This document shows, in pieces, positions 28,178 to 39,592 of a DNA stretch of 64,000 bases (positions are counted from its first letter, which is position 1; each line of letters begins with the position of its first letter). Below the pieces are notes generated by a model that worked only from the letters and a program-made list of their open reading frames with translations, did no database searches and was not told where the DNA came from. Origin of the DNA: Pseudomonadota bacterium (lineage in GTDB: Bacteria; Pseudomonadota; Gammaproteobacteria; Xanthomonadales; Rhodanobacteraceae); the NCBI GenBank assembly GCA_029561145.1, contig JAKQJM010000034.1, forward strand, positions 37,033-101,032, in the 5' to 3' direction. The translations under genes and the position numbers were made by a program.

Positions 28178-28566
28178 GCCATTTCGATCCGTTGCGCAAC
28201 CCGATCAAGAACGCCCGTGGCCTCGGTTCGGCCAAGGAGGGCGTCCATCATTTCATCGTCCAGCGCATCACCGCGCTCGCCTTGCTGGTCCTGGCGGTCT
28301 ATTTCGTCGTCCTGATCGTGAGTCTGGCCGGTGCGGACTACGCGACGGCGCGTGCCGCGGTCGCGCATCCGTGCAACGCGGTCCTGCTGGTCGCCTTCCT
28401 CGTCGCGATGTTCTGGCATGGCCAGCTCGGCATGCAGGTCGTGATCGAGGATTACGTGCACACGCCATGGCTGGCGATGAGCTGCCAGCTCGCCGTACGC
28501 GTGGCCTGTGCTTTTGCTGCCCTGGCGAGCGTTTTCGCTGTGGTCCGAATCGCCTTGGGGGCTTGA
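28174..28566 (+). CDS. sdhD: Succinate dehydrogenase membrane anchor subunit
   Basis: [23 protein letters not shown]...[20 protein letters not shown] overlap with sdhC. Confidence 0.93.
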   Translation: MSHFDPLRNPIKNARGLGSAKEGVHHFIVQRITALALLVLAVYFVVLIVSLAGADYATARAAVAHPCNAVLLVAFLVAMFWHGQLGMQVVIEDYVHTPWLAMSCQLAVRVACAFAALASVFAVVRIALGA

Positions 28567-28568
28567 GC

Positions 28569-30359
28569 ATGTCTGCGTACACGATCCAGGAACATGAATA
28601 CGACATGGTTGTCGTCGGCGCCGGTGGTGCCGGGCTGCGTGCGACCTTCGGCCTCGCTGCCAAGGGCTTGAAGACGGTCTGCATCACCAAGGTCTTTCCG
28701 ACGCGATCGCACACGGTGGCGGCGCAGGGCGGAATTTCAGCAGCGCTCGGCAACATGGGAGAGGACGACTGGCGCTATCACTTTTTCGACACGATCAAGG
28801 GTTCCGACTGGCTCGGCGACCAGGATGCGATCGAATACATGTGCAAGGAGGCCCCGGCCGCGATTATCGAGCTGGAACACTACGGTGTGCCGTTCTCGCG
28901 TACCGAGGACGGCAAGATCTACCAGCGCCCGTTCGGCGGCATGACCACCCGGTACGGCGAAGGCCCGGCGGCGCAGCGCACTTGTGCAGCGGCGGACCGG
29001 ACCGGGCATGCCATGCTGCACACGCTGTATCAGCAGTCGCTGGCCCACGACGCGCGCTTCATGATCGAATATTTCGCCCTGGACCTGATCTGGGACGATG
29101 AAGGCGTCTGCCGTGGCGTGCTCGCCCTCGACATGGCCGAAGGCACCCTGCATCTGTTCCGCGGCCATGGTGTCGTTCTCGCCACCGGCGGATACGGTCG
29201 CGCCTACTTCAGCGCCACATCCGCACACACCTGCACGGGAGACGGCGGCGGTCTCGTGCTGCGTTCCGGCCTGGCCCTGCAGGACATGGAGTTCGTGCAG
29301 TTCCATCCGACCGGCATCTACGGTGCCGGCTGCCTGATCACCGAAGGTGTGCGCGGCGAAGGCGGCATCCTGCGCAATTCCAGTGGTGAGCGCTTCATGG
29401 AGCGCTATGCGCCGCACTACAAGGATCTTGCTTCGCGCGACGTGGTCAGCCGATCGATGACGATCGAGATCCGCGAAGGCCGGGGCGTCGGCGCCGAGAA
29501 GGATCACATCCTCCTCGACCTGACCCACCTCGGCCCCGAAGTGATCCACGAGAAGCTGCCGGGCATCGCCGAAAGCGCGCGCATCTTCGCCAACGTCGAT
29601 GTGACAAGGCAGCCGATCCCCGTGCTGCCCACCGTCCACTACAACATGGGTGGCATCCCGACCAACTACCACGGCGAAGTCGTGCAGAAGGTCGGCGAAA
29701 ACCCGGATCAGGTCGTTCAGGGCCTGTATGCGATCGGCGAAGCCGCCTGCGTGTCGGTACATGGAGCGAACCGGCTCGGCTCCAATTCGCTGCTCGACCT
29801 CGTCGTGTTCGGTCGGGCCGCGGCCAACCGCTGTGCGCAGACGATCAAGCCGGGCGCCAGCCACAAGGTTCTGCCGGCTTCGGCCTGCGACAAGGCGCTG
29901 GCCAATCTCGACAAGCTGCGCAACGCCAATGGCGCCTCACCGACCGCCGAAATCCGCCTCAACATGCAACGCACGATGCAATCCGACGCCGCCGTATTCC
30001 GCACCTCGAAGACCTTGAGCGAAGGTTGCGAGAAGATGGCGAAGATCTTCACGAGCTTCGAGGACGTCAAGGTCAGCGATCGCTCGCTGGTCTGGAATTC
30101 CGACCTGATCGAGACCTACGAGTTGCAGAACCTGTTGTACAACGCGGTGGCGACGATCACCTCGGCCGAGCAGCGCAAGGAAAGTCGTGGCGCTCACGCG
30201 CATGAGGATTTCCCCGATCGCGACGACGCCAACTGGCAGAAGCACACCCTGGTCAAGGTAGATGGGAAAGGCGCCTCGAGCTTCGATTTCCGACCGGTGC
30301 ACATGTACACGCTCAGCGACGATGTGGGCGTGGTGCCACCGAAGAAGCGGGTGTACTGA
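28569..30359 (+). CDS. sdhA: Succinate dehydrogenase flavoprotein subunit
   Basis: [19 protein letters not shown]...[20 protein letters not shown]...[21 protein letters not shown]. Confidence 0.97.
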   Translation: MSAYTIQEHEYDMVVVGAGGAGLRATFGLAAKGLKTVCITKVFPTRSHTVAAQGGISAALGNMGEDDWRYHFFDTIKGSDWLGDQDAIEYMCKEAPAAIIELEHYGVPFSRTEDGKIYQRPFGGMTTRYGEGPAAQRTCAAADRTGHAMLHTLYQQSLAHDARFMIEYFALDLIWDDEGVCRGVLALDMAEGTLHLFRGHGVVLATGGYGRAYFSATSAHTCTGDGGGLVLRSGLALQDMEFVQFHPTGIYGAGCLITEGVRGEGGILRNSSGERFMERYAPHYKDLASRDVVSRSMTIEIREGRGVGAEKDHILLDLTHLGPEVIHEKLPGIAESARIFANVDVTRQPIPVLPTVHYNMGGIPTNYHGEVVQKVGENPDQVVQGLYAIGEAACVSVHGANRLGSNSLLDLVVFGRAAANRCAQTIKPGASHKVLPASACDKALANLDKLRNANGASPTAEIRLNMQRTMQSDAAVFRTSKTLSEGCEKMAKIFTSFEDVKVSDRSLVWNSDLIETYELQNLLYNAVATITSAEQRKESRGAHAHEDFPDRDDANWQKHTLVKVDGKGASSFDFRPVHMYTLSDDVGVVPPKKRVY

Positions 30360-30418
30360 GTGCGGAGTTCGGGAATGGGGGATTGGAAACAGGGATTTGT
30401 GACTGACAGGAGAGAGCG

Positions 30419-30643
30419 ATGAGTGGAACGTTCGGACTCGGCTATTTCATCTGGATCGCACTGGTCATTGGCGCAGGGATGGTTTTCCGTCGCTGGTATC
30501 GCGGCAGCCAGCAGCGCAGTGAGCTGGTGTTCTGGGTCCTGTTCTTCCTGCTCTGTCCTCCGCTTGCGGTCATTGTCTATTTGATGCTCAAGATGCCGCG
30601 GATCACGGTTACGGTTCGCACGGAGAACCCGAGTCATGGCTGA
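30419..30643 (+). CDS. Small two-TM membrane protein within sdh operon
   Basis: [62 protein letters not shown] aggagaga; overlaps sdhB start. Confidence 0.65.
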   Translation: MSGTFGLGYFIWIALVIGAGMVFRRWYRGSQQRSELVFWVLFFLLCPPLAVIVYLMLKMPRITVTVRTENPSHG

Positions 30644-31418
30644 GTTTGCACTTCCTAAAAACTCGAAGGTCCAGCAGGGCAAGCGGTTTCCGGCCAAGCC
30701 CGGCGCGAAGAACGTGCGCGAGTTCCGCGTCTATCGGTGGAATCCCGATGACGGCGAAAATCCGCGCATCGACACCTACGAAGTCGATCTGGCGACCTGC
30801 GGACCGATGGTCCTCGACGCCCTGATCAAGATCAAGAACGAGATCGATCCGACCCTGACCTTCCGCCGTTCCTGTCGCGAAGGCATCTGCGGCTCGTGTG
30901 CGATGAACATCGACGGTACCAATACGCTGGCCTGCACCAAGGCGATCGAGGATTGCTCGAAGGGTGATGTACCGATCTACCCTCTGCCGCACATGTCGGT
31001 GGTCAAGGACCTGGTTCCGGACCTGACCCATTTCTACGCGCAGTACGCTTCGATCAAGCCCTGGTTGCGCACGCAAAGCGCGCCACCGCCGAAGGAACGC
31101 CTGCAATCGAAGGCAGATCGCGCCAGGCTCGATGGCCTCTACGAATGCATCCTCTGCGCGTGCTGCTCGACGAGCTGCCCGAGTTACTGGTGGAACGGCG
31201 ATCGCTATCTCGGCCCGGCGATCCTGCTGCAGGCCTATCGCTGGATCGTCGACAGCCGCGACGAGGATACCGGCGAGCGTCTCGACGCACTCGAGGATCC
31301 GTTCCGGCTGTACCGTTGCCACACGATCATGAACTGCACGCGGACCTGCCCGAAAGGCCTCAATCCGGCTAAGGCGATCGCCGAGATCAAGAAGCTCATG
31401 GTCGAGCGTCGCAGCTGA
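30636..31418 (+). CDS. sdhB: Succinate dehydrogenase iron-sulfur subunit
   Basis: [24 protein letters not shown]...[17 protein letters not shown]...[21 protein letters not shown]. Confidence 0.97.
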   Translation: MAEFALPKNSKVQQGKRFPAKPGAKNVREFRVYRWNPDDGENPRIDTYEVDLATCGPMVLDALIKIKNEIDPTLTFRRSCREGICGSCAMNIDGTNTLACTKAIEDCSKGDVPIYPLPHMSVVKDLVPDLTHFYAQYASIKPWLRTQSAPPPKERLQSKADRARLDGLYECILCACCSTSCPSYWWNGDRYLGPAILLQAYRWIVDSRDEDTGERLDALEDPFRLYRCHTIMNCTRTCPKGLNPAKAIAEIKKLMVERRS

Positions 31419-31439
31419 GACAGCGCGCCGGCGTTGCCG

Positions 31440-31685
31440 ATGGATGCCGACTACAAGCGTTTGCGCTGGCGTTGCCGCCGTGGCACGCGTGAACTCGACC
31501 AGTTGCTGGGCTGGTGGCTGGAAAATCGTTACACCGATGCACCTGGCGAACTCCGCACTGGCTTCGCCGCGCTGCTCGAACAGCAGGATCCGCAATTGTG
31601 GGATTGGCTGGTCGGGCTCGGTGCCCCGGCAGATGCCGTCCAGGCCGGCGTGATCGATGAAATCCGCGCCCAACATCGCGTTTGA
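31440..31685 (+). CDS. sdhE: FAD assembly factor SdhE
   Basis: KRLRWRCRRGTRELDQLLGWWLENRY: SdhE RGxxELD motif. Confidence 0.9.
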   Translation: MDADYKRLRWRCRRGTRELDQLLGWWLENRYTDAPGELRTGFAALLEQQDPQLWDWLVGLGAPADAVQAGVIDEIRAQHRV

Positions 31686-32094
31686 CTATCGTCCTTGCCG
31701 AGGCATCGCGATCGCCCTTTGCGGCGTGACCCTGCTCGCAGCGATCGCCGCGGTGCTCAGCGGCCTGGATCCACTGGCCAAGCTGCTGATCGCCGGCATC
31801 GCGGTTGCCTCGGGCGCAGCGGCCTTGCACCGCCATCTCGCCGCGAAGACGGTCCGCATCGCGCATGGCGCCGGCGGCTGGGTACTGGTCGATCGCGAGG
31901 CGACCGAGACTCCGGTTGCCTTGATCGATCACGTTGGTCGCGGGGTCCTGCTCGTGCTCGGATTCCGCGATGAAGGCGGACAGACGCAGCGCTTCGTGCT
32001 GACCCCGACGAACTGCGCGACCGATCTGCGCAGGCGCCTGATCCTCACCCTGGCAGCAGGCCCCCGGCGACGTCCGCCTATCGCCGGGAAGTGA
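31657..32094 (+). CDS. YgfX-like membrane protein
   Basis: Overlaps sdhE; N-terminal two-TM helices as in YgfX family. Confidence 0.6.
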   Translation: MKSAPNIAFDYRPCRGIAIALCGVTLLAAIAAVLSGLDPLAKLLIAGIAVASGAAALHRHLAAKTVRIAHGAGGWVLVDREATETPVALIDHVGRGVLLVLGFRDEGGQTQRFVLTPTNCATDLRRRLILTLAAGPRRRPPIAGK

Positions 32095-32202
32095 CGGTCG
32101 CGCCTTGCCCGGACCCCGTCGCTTCCGGCACTCTTCGCGTTCCGCGCTGTCTCCATGGGTTGCACCGGTTGTTGCGGTGCCCAACAAGGATCGTATTCCG
32201 GC

Positions 32203-33444
32203 ATGTTCCGACCGCTCGAACTCTTCATTGGCCTGCGTTACACGCGCGCCAAGCGTCGCAATCACTTCATCTCGTTCATTTCGCTGGTGTCGATCCTCGG
32301 CATCGCGGTTGGCGTGACTGCACTGATCACGGTCATTTCGGTCATGAACGGATTCGACAAGGAGTTGAAGGACCGCATTCTCGGCATGGTCGCCCATGCC
32401 ACGGTGGAAGGTGTCGATGAGAGCGTGCGCGAGTGGCCGGAGGCGCTCAAGCGCGCCGAGAGCAATCCGCATGTGCTGGGTGCCGCGCCGTACGTCGAGC
32501 GCGAAGCGATGCTGCAGGGCGAGCGCGTGTCGGGCTCGATCGTGCGCGGCGTCTTGCCGGAACTCGAACCGAGGGTTTCCGAAATCGATCGCAAGATGGT
32601 CGACGGACATCTGCAGGATCTCACCCCGGGCAGCTTCAATATCGTGCTAGGTCGAGAGCTGGCGATGAAACTCGGCGTCGGTGTCGGCGATTTCGCGACC
32701 GTGATCACCCCCGAGGTCAGCACATCGCCGGTCGGCGTGCAGCCGCGTTTCAAGCGCTTCAAGGTCAGCGGGATCTTCGAGATCGGCATGCAGGAGTATG
32801 ACGGCGCCCTTGCGGTCGTGCACATGAAGGACGCGGAAACCCTGTACCGGCTCGATGGTCCGAGCGGCATCCGCCTGCGCCTCGACGACATGTTCCTGGC
32901 CTACTCGGTGGCGCGCGACCTGTCCGGCCAGTTGGGCCAGGCGTATCGGGTGTCGGACTGGATGCAGGGGCACAGCAACTTCTTCAAGGCCATTGCGATG
33001 GAGAAGAAGGTGATGTTCCTGATCCTGTCGCTGATCGTCGCGGTCGCCGCATTCAACCTTGTCTCGACCCTGGTCATGCTGGTCACCGACAAGCAGGCCG
33101 ATATCGCGATCCTGCGCACGCTCGGACAGACCCCGCGCAGCATCATGGGAGTGTTCATGGTGCAGGGCGTGCTGGTCGGCACGCTCGGCATCGTCCTCGG
33201 CGTCGGATTCGGCGTCATGCTTTCGCTGAATCTTTCGTCGCTGGTGCGCTGGATCGAGCAGACTTTCGGGGTTTCGTTCCTCTCGGCCGACGTCTACTAC
33301 ATCAGCGAACTGCCCTCGGATCTGCAGTGGGGCGATGTCGGCTGGATCACGGTGACTGCGTTCCTGTTCTGCATCTTTGCCACGCTTTATCCGGCCTGGC
33401 GCGCCGCACGCATCGAACCGGCGGCGGCCCTGCGCCATGAATGA
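32203..33444 (+). CDS. lolC: Lipoprotein-releasing ABC transporter permease LolC/E
   Basis: [44 protein letters not shown]. Confidence 0.93.
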   Translation: MFRPLELFIGLRYTRAKRRNHFISFISLVSILGIAVGVTALITVISVMNGFDKELKDRILGMVAHATVEGVDESVREWPEALKRAESNPHVLGAAPYVEREAMLQGERVSGSIVRGVLPELEPRVSEIDRKMVDGHLQDLTPGSFNIVLGRELAMKLGVGVGDFATVITPEVSTSPVGVQPRFKRFKVSGIFEIGMQEYDGALAVVHMKDAETLYRLDGPSGIRLRLDDMFLAYSVARDLSGQLGQAYRVSDWMQGHSNFFKAIAMEKKVMFLILSLIVAVAAFNLVSTLVMLVTDKQADIAILRTLGQTPRSIMGVFMVQGVLVGTLGIVLGVGFGVMLSLNLSSLVRWIEQTFGVSFLSADVYYISELPSDLQWGDVGWITVTAFLFCIFATLYPAWRAARIEPAAALRHE

Positions 33445-34174
33445 GTCGAACATGAAATCCGCAACCGCGAATAGCGCAGATGTCGTCCTGCGGGCGACCA
33501 AGGTGGCCAAGATCTACAAGGAAGGCGAGCTGCGCACGGATGTCCTGCACGAGGTCAGCTTCAGCGTGAAGCGCGGCGAGACGGTATCGATCGTCGGCGC
33601 ATCGGGCACCGGCAAGAGCACCCTGCTGCACATCCTCGGCGGTCTCGACACGGCAACCGGCGGCGAAGTCGAAGTCGAGGGCCAGACCATGTCGCGCCTT
33701 TCCGATCGCGCACGCGGCCAACTGCGCAACCGCTCGCTCGGTTTCATCTACCAGTTCCACCATCTGTTGCCCGAGTTCACTGCACTGGAAAACGTCTGCA
33801 TGCCGTTGCTGATACGCGGCACATCGATCGCGAAAGCACGCACGCTGGCGACCGAATTGCTCGAACGGGTCGGACTCGCCGCACGCGTTGCCCACAAGCC
33901 AGGCGAGCTGAGTGGTGGCGAGCGCCAGCGCGCGGCGGTGGCACGAGCCCTGGTCACCCGGCCGGCCTGCGTGCTCGGTGACGAGCCGACCGGCAATCTC
34001 GACGAAGCCAACGCCGCCCAGGTCTATGAAATGATGCTCGAACTCAATCGCGAGATCGGCACTGCGCTGGTGCTGGTCACGCATGACCGCGGACTTGCCG
34101 CACGCATGGATCGCATGCTCGAATTGCGTGGCGGCAGCCTGCACGAACTCGACCGGAAGTCCGCCACCTACTGA
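33437..34174 (+). CDS. lolD: Lipoprotein-releasing ABC transporter ATPase
   Basis: Walker [12 protein letters not shown], signature [25 protein letters not shown]; overlaps lolC. Confidence 0.95.
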   Translation: MNESNMKSATANSADVVLRATKVAKIYKEGELRTDVLHEVSFSVKRGETVSIVGASGTGKSTLLHILGGLDTATGGEVEVEGQTMSRLSDRARGQLRNRSLGFIYQFHHLLPEFTALENVCMPLLIRGTSIAKARTLATELLERVGLAARVAHKPGELSGGERQRAAVARALVTRPACVLGDEPTGNLDEANAAQVYEMMLELNREIGTALVLVTHDRGLAARMDRMLELRGGSLHELDRKSATY

Positions 34175-34248
34175 TCCGAACGGTATTTACGGGCCGGATC
34201 GATAGCGACAAGGAGCTGTTCGGATCGTTTCCAGGAAGGATCGATGGC

Positions 34249-36630
34249 ATGGCGGCAACGGATTCGGCGATTCGGAGCACCCACGGAGCGCCTTCCCGGC
34301 TGGGCTTGCCGCGACTGACGCCTGTCCGCGTGGTCGCATTGCTGGCCGCTGCGGTTGTCGTACAGACCCTGCCTGCCTTGCCGCCTCACTGGCTGGCCGT
34401 CGCAGTCACGGTGCTCGCGCTAATCCTGTTGTTCGTGCGCAGGACCAGCCGTGTACCAGTCTGGTTTGCGCTCGGTCTTGGCCTCACCCTGCTGCGCGCG
34501 CATGGCGCGCTCGAGACGCGCCTGCCGACCGATCTGCACGGCCGCGATTTCGACCTCATCGGCGTGATACGGGGATTGCCGGATGTTGCCGGTCGCAGCG
34601 CGCGCTTCGAATTCGATATCGAGTCCGCCTCACTCGACCATGCCGCCGTCGATCTGAACGGCTTGGCGCGCCTCAACTGGTATGACCACGCCCCCGAGCT
34701 GGCGCCGTGTTCGCGCTGGTCACTCAGGGCACGCTTGCGCCCGCCGCGCGGGCTGGTCAACCCAGGCGGGCAGGACAGCGAGCGCGGTGCGGTGCAGCGC
34801 GCCGTGGTCGCGGTCGGCTATGTGCGCGAAGCCACGCAAAACGCGGCCATCGGGATCGCGAGTGGAGTTTGCGTCGATGGCTGGCGTCGGGCGATCGCCG
34901 CTGCGATCTCGCGTCGATTCGGCGTCCACCCGTCGGCCGGTCTGTTGCGTGCGCTGGCGGTAGGCGACCAGCAGGGCATCGGCGACCCCGAATGGCAGGT
35001 ATTGCGTGCGACCGGCATCAGTCACCTGATCGCGATTTCGGGGTTGCATGTCGGCATGTTTGCCGCGTTCGGTGCCTTGCTCGCTCGCCTGCTATGGAAG
35101 TCCTTCCCTCGACTGACCCTTCGCGTTCCGGGACCCTTGCTCGAAGCGCCCGCCGCGATGCTGTGTGCCTTCGGCTACGGCCTGCTGGCCGGAATGGGTG
35201 TGCCGACCGTCCGCACCTTGCTGATGATCGCGATCGCCTTGCTGGCCCGCTATTCGCGGCGCGCCAGCTCGGTCGCGCAGGCATTGGCGCTTGCCGCGGC
35301 GATCATCGTGCTATGGGATCCGCTGGCAGTACTCTCGGCCGGTTTCTGGTTGTCGTTCGCCGGCGTGGCCATCCTTCTTTTCGTGACAAGACCCGCCGGA
35401 GTCGCGCATGTCGTGTGGCGGGAAATGCCCCGACTGCAGCTCGTGCTGAGCCTGGCCCTGCTGCCCGTGACGGTGTGGTTCTTCGGACAAGGCTCGTTGA
35501 TCGGGCCGGTGGCAAACCTGATCGCCGTGCCGTGGGTGAGCTTCCTCGTCGTGCCGTTCACGGTCGCAGGTGGCCTGCTGGTCGTGGACCTGCCGGGCAT
35601 AGGCGGACCCTTGCTGGATCTGGCGGACCTGCTGTTGAGGATCCTGTGGCCGATCATGCAGTGGCTGTCGGCCTTGCCATCGGCACAGGTCTACTTCGCA
35701 TCGGCATCGCCCTGGGCTTTCGCACTGGCCGTGACCGGCATTGCCTGGTGCCTGATGCCGCGTGGCGTATCTGCGCGTCCGATGGGCTTGCTGCTGTGTC
35801 TGCCGCTGCTCGTGCCGGCACAGCAGAGGCCTGCTGCCGGCGAATTCGAAGCATGGCTGTTCGACGTGGGGCAGGGCCTCTCGATCCTCGTGAGGACCCG
35901 GGAACACGCACTGCTGTACGACACCGGGCCGCGCTATCCGAGCGGATATGACATCGGCGATGCCGTGGTCACTCCATCGCTTCGTGCGCTCGGAATGGCC
36001 AGCCTCGATCGAATGATCCTCAGTCATGGCGACAACGACCATGCCGGAGGCGCTGCTGCCGTCCACCTGGCATTTCCACAGGCGACGATCAGCAGCGGTG
36101 AGCCGGAACGGCTTGCATTGCCCGCGGCGAGGTGTCGTGAAGGCGAATCCTGGGCGTGGGACGGCGTCACGATGCGCGTCGTGGCGGCTGCGCAAGGCGA
36201 CGCGCCGAGCAGCAATGATCGTTCGTGCGTCGTTCTCATCGAAGGTATATCGGGCAGCCTGTTGCTGACCGGCGACGCCACGTCGGAAGTCGAATCCTCG
36301 ATCACGAAGGCGATCGGCAGGGCCACCGAGCCGCTGGTCCTCGTGGTTGGGCATCACGGCAGCAGGACGGCAACATCGGCTGCTTTCCTCGATGCGCTTT
36401 CACCACAACTCGCCCTCGTCTCGGCCGGTTACCGGAATCACTTTGGCCACCCGCACGGCGAGGTCGTCGAGCGATTCGCGCGGCGATCCATACCACTGTT
36501 CAATACGGCGGATGCTGGGTATCTTCACCTGACGCTTTCCGCTGGCAAGCTGCGGGTCGAGCAGGGCCGTGCAGCACGAGCCGCCTGGTGGCGGTCCGGT
36601 TCGCGGCATCCGGACGCAGGCGAACCCTGA
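34249..36630 (+). CDS. comEC: DNA internalization competence protein ComEC/Rec2
   Basis: HLIAISGLHVGMFA...competence TM domain; C-terminal metallo-beta-lactamase-like ILSHGDNDHAGG, VVGHHGSRTA. Confidence 0.93.
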   Translation: MAATDSAIRSTHGAPSRLGLPRLTPVRVVALLAAAVVVQTLPALPPHWLAVAVTVLALILLFVRRTSRVPVWFALGLGLTLLRAHGALETRLPTDLHGRDFDLIGVIRGLPDVAGRSARFEFDIESASLDHAAVDLNGLARLNWYDHAPELAPCSRWSLRARLRPPRGLVNPGGQDSERGAVQRAVVAVGYVREATQNAAIGIASGVCVDGWRRAIAAAISRRFGVHPSAGLLRALAVGDQQGIGDPEWQVLRATGISHLIAISGLHVGMFAAFGALLARLLWKSFPRLTLRVPGPLLEAPAAMLCAFGYGLLAGMGVPTVRTLLMIAIALLARYSRRASSVAQALALAAAIIVLWDPLAVLSAGFWLSFAGVAILLFVTRPAGVAHVVWREMPRLQLVLSLALLPVTVWFFGQGSLIGPVANLIAVPWVSFLVVPFTVAGGLLVVDLPGIGGPLLDLADLLLRILWPIMQWLSALPSAQVYFASASPWAFALAVTGIAWCLMPRGVSARPMGLLLCLPLLVPAQQRPAAGEFEAWLFDVGQGLSILVRTREHALLYDTGPRYPSGYDIGDAVVTPSLRALGMASLDRMILSHGDNDHAGGAAAVHLAFPQATISSGEPERLALPAARCREGESWAWDGVTMRVVAAAQGDAPSSNDRSCVVLIEGISGSLLLTGDATSEVESSITKAIGRATEPLVLVVGHHGSRTATSAAFLDALSPQLALVSAGYRNHFGHPHGEVVERFARRSIPLFNTADAGYLHLTLSAGKLRVEQGRAARAAWWRSGSRHPDAGEP

Positions 36631-36722
36631 GGCCAGCTTGCCCGCGCTGCTATGATCGCCCGGCCGTGCGCTGATGCCTGGGCGCTCACGACCTTACCTG
36701 GAGTCTCAAGGAGTGTTTCCAA

Positions 36723-37352
36723 GTGCTTGAAATTCTTATTGCTGGCGGCTGGGCGATGGTGCCGATCCTGATTTCCTCGGCCGTCGCGCTCGCCATCATC
36801 CTCGAACGCTTCTGGACCTTGCGGCGCAAGGCCGTGATACCCCCCGAACTGGGTCAGCAGGTGATGACCTGGGCGCGCTCGCGAAAGCTTGACCCGAAGC
36901 ATATCGATGCCCTGCGCGAAACCTCGCCACTTGGCGAACTGCTGGCAGCAGCCCTCGTCGTGCGCCATCGTCCGCGCGAGATCATCAAGGAGCGTGTCGA
37001 GGACACCGGTCGCCATGTCGTCCACCAGCTCGAGCGTTTTCTCAACACCCTCGGCACGATCGCGCTGATTTCGCCCTTGCTCGGCCTGCTTGGCACGGTG
37101 TTCGGCATGATCAGCATGTTCTTCGCGGTCATGGTCAGCGGCGTGGGCGATCCACTGAAGATGGCCGGCGGTATTGGCGAGGCCCTGGTTTGCACGGCCA
37201 GCGGGCTCTGCGTCGCGATTCCCGCGTATTTCTTCCATCGCTATTTCCGCGGCCGCGTCAACGAGCTCGTGATCGACATGGAAAAGCAGGTCATCGCGCT
37301 GACCGACGAATTGAGTCTCGCCTCCGATACTCCGGCACGGACGGCAGGCTGA
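36723..37352 (+). CDS. exbB: MotA/TolQ/ExbB proton channel protein
   Basis: TM topology and GLLGTVFGMISMF...GGIGEALVCTASGLCVAIPAYFFHRYF. Confidence 0.9.
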   Translation: MLEILIAGGWAMVPILISSAVALAIILERFWTLRRKAVIPPELGQQVMTWARSRKLDPKHIDALRETSPLGELLAAALVVRHRPREIIKERVEDTGRHVVHQLERFLNTLGTIALISPLLGLLGTVFGMISMFFAVMVSGVGDPLKMAGGIGEALVCTASGLCVAIPAYFFHRYFRGRVNELVIDMEKQVIALTDELSLASDTPARTAG

Positions 37353-37356
37353 CCTC

Positions 37357-37788
37357 ATGCGCATTGCTTCCGGACGACGCGAAGAGGATTTCGAGATCAA
37401 CGTGATCTCGTTGATCGACGTCATGCTGACCTTGCTGATGTTCTTCGTCATGACGACGACCTTTGTCCAGCATTCGAGCATGAAGGTGACCTTGCCCGAA
37501 GCGTCGACAACCGAGCAGTCGCGCGATGAGCAGAACCTGACCGTGCTGATCGACGCCGACGGGCGCTTCTACATCGACAACAACGAGGTCCTCAATCCCG
37601 CAGTCGACACGCTCAAGGAAGCGATCACGCGGATTGCCGGCGACGACCGCACGCGTGCCGTGGTCCTGCGCGCGGATGCCAAGACCCAGCATCAGGCCGT
37701 GATCACGGCCATGGATGCGCTCGGCCAGCTTGGTTTCGAGCGGCTCAGTCTCGCGACCACGCCAAGCAAGGCAGCCAGCGGCAAGTGA
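37357..37788 (+). CDS. exbD: ExbD/TolR biopolymer transport protein
   Basis: INVISLIDVMLTLLMFFVMTTTF. Confidence 0.92.
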   Translation: MRIASGRREEDFEINVISLIDVMLTLLMFFVMTTTFVQHSSMKVTLPEASTTEQSRDEQNLTVLIDADGRFYIDNNEVLNPAVDTLKEAITRIAGDDRTRAVVLRADAKTQHQAVITAMDALGQLGFERLSLATTPSKAASGK

Positions 37789-37828
37789 ACCTGCCGGCAC
37801 GCCTGCGCGACCGGTCGGTGGCTTGATC

Positions 37829-39592
37829 GTGGCGGTCAGCGCCTTCGCGACCTACCGACGCCTGCTTGGCTATGCCGCGCGCTATCGCCTGTGGGCGATG
37901 GCTGGCGTGTTCGGCATGGTCTTCGATGCGGCAGTCGCTGCGGTGTTCACCGCGATGATCCGGCCGATGCTCGATGATCTTTTCATCAGCCGCAATGCGG
38001 TTGCGATCTTCTGGATGCCGTTCATCATCGTCGGCCTGTTCATCGTGCGCGGTGCGGCGACCTATCTGGCCGATTACGGTCTTGCCCGGATCGGACGCGA
38101 CGTCGTCGAGACCCTGCGTGGCGAAGTGTTTTCGCGCTATCTCGTGCTGCCGGCACCGCACTTCGATCGCGAGGCCTCGGGACAGATGATTTCGCGCCTG
38201 ACCTATACCGTCGAGCAGGTCGCCCAGGCCAGCACGAACGCGGTCAAGGTCGTCATCCTCGACAGCCTGACCGTGATCGGACTGCTCGGCGTGATGCTCT
38301 ACCAGAGCGCGGCACTGACCCTGATGTTGTTCGTCATGGCACCGTTGATCGCCGCTGTCGCATGGATCGTCGGCAGGCGCTACCGGCGGATCAGCGGCAA
38401 GATCCAGCATTCGGTCGGATCGGTCACCGGCATCGTCGACGAAGCGGTCAGCGGCCAGCGCGAAGTCAAGGTCTATCTCGGCCAGGCCGCCGAGCGCGCG
38501 CGCTTTGCCGAGGTCAATGAGCGCAACCGCTCGCTCAACCTGAAGATCGCATCAACCAATGCGCTGTCGACCTCGATCGTGCAGATCGTCGCCGCCTGCG
38601 CACTTGCCCTGGTCATATTTTTTGCGACGCGACCGGCGATGCTGCAGACGATGAGTCCCGGCACCTTCATGTCGCTGATAACAGCCATGCTGATGATGCT
38701 GCCGTCGCTCAAGCGCCTGACGACAGTGCAGGCGATGATGCAACGTGGCGTGGCGGCAGCCGAGGATCTGTTCCGGGTCATCGATACGCCCGGTGAGTCC
38801 GATAGCGGCCATTTCCAGGTCGCGCGTTGTCGCGGCGAAATCGAGCTGCGCGAAGTGACACTGCGTTATCCGGGACAGACGTCACCTGCGCTCGACGGCA
38901 TCAACCTGCATTGCCCGCCTGGAACAGTGACCGCCCTGGTCGGGCGCTCGGGCAGCGGCAAATCGACATTGGCCAGCCTCGTTCCGCGCTTCTACGAACC
39001 CGATTCGGGCAGCATCCTGCTCGACGGCGTACCGCTTGCGGCCTGGCGACTCGACAGCCTGCGTGGCCAGATCGCCTGGGTTGGTCAACAGATCGTGCTG
39101 TTCAACGACACGATTGCGCGCAACATTGCCTACGGTGCGCTCGGTGGTGCTTCGCGCGCTGCGATCGAGGAGGCCGCGCAGGCAGCCAATGCGATGGAAT
39201 TCATCTGTCGCCTGCCCGAAGGGCTGGACAGCCCGGCGGGCGAGGGTGGAGCGTTGCTGTCGGGCGGCCAGCGCCAACGCATCGCGATCGCGCGCGCCTT
39301 GCTCAAGAATGCGCCCTTGCTGATCCTCGATGAAGCAACCAGCGCGCTCGATACCGAATCCGAACGCCTGATCCAGGATGCGCTCAAGCGTTTGCTGCGC
39401 GATCGCACGGTACTCGTCATCGCCCATCGTCTGTCCACGATCGAGCACGCCGACCAGATCGTCGTGCTCGATGGCGGACGCATCGTCGAGCGCGGCACGC
39501 ATCACGAACTGCTCGCGCGCGACGGACACTATGCCGCCCTGCATCGCGTGCAGTTTGGCGACGATGAGAAGCCCGCCGCAGATCCGACATGA
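37829..39592 (+). CDS. msbA: Lipid A export ATP-binding/permease MsbA
   Basis: ABC exporter TM domain; GRSGSGKSTLASLVPRFYEPDSG, LLSGGQRQRIAIARALLKNAPLLILDEATSALDTESE; followed by lpxK; GTG start inferred. Confidence 0.92.
   Translation: MAVSAFATYRRLLGYAARYRLWAMAGVFGMVFDAAVAAVFTAMIRPMLDDLFISRNAVAIFWMPFIIVGLFIVRGAATYLADYGLARIGRDVVETLRGEVFSRYLVLPAPHFDREASGQMISRLTYTVEQVAQASTNAVKVVILDSLTVIGLLGVMLYQSAALTLMLFVMAPLIAAVAWIVGRRYRRISGKIQHSVGSVTGIVDEAVSGQREVKVYLGQAAERARFAEVNERNRSLNLKIASTNALSTSIVQIVAACALALVIFFATRPAMLQTMSPGTFMSLITAMLMMLPSLKRLTTVQAMMQRGVAAAEDLFRVIDTPGESDSGHFQVARCRGEIELREVTLRYPGQTSPALDGINLHCPPGTVTALVGRSGSGKSTLASLVPRFYEPDSGSILLDGVPLAAWRLDSLRGQIAWVGQQIVLFNDTIARNIAYGALGGASRAAIEEAAQAANAMEFICRLPEGLDSPAGEGGALLSGGQRQRIAIARALLKNAPLLILDEATSALDTESERLIQDALKRLLRDRTVLVIAHRLSTIEHADQIVVLDGGRIVERGTHHELLARDGHYAALHRVQFGDDEKPAADPT

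Noticed and set aside
30360-30418. G-rich quasi-repeat (cgggaatgggggattggaaacaggga) before the small sdh ORF
   Set aside because: Resembles decayed G-rich intergenic filler; only one short instance, no clear repeat structure.
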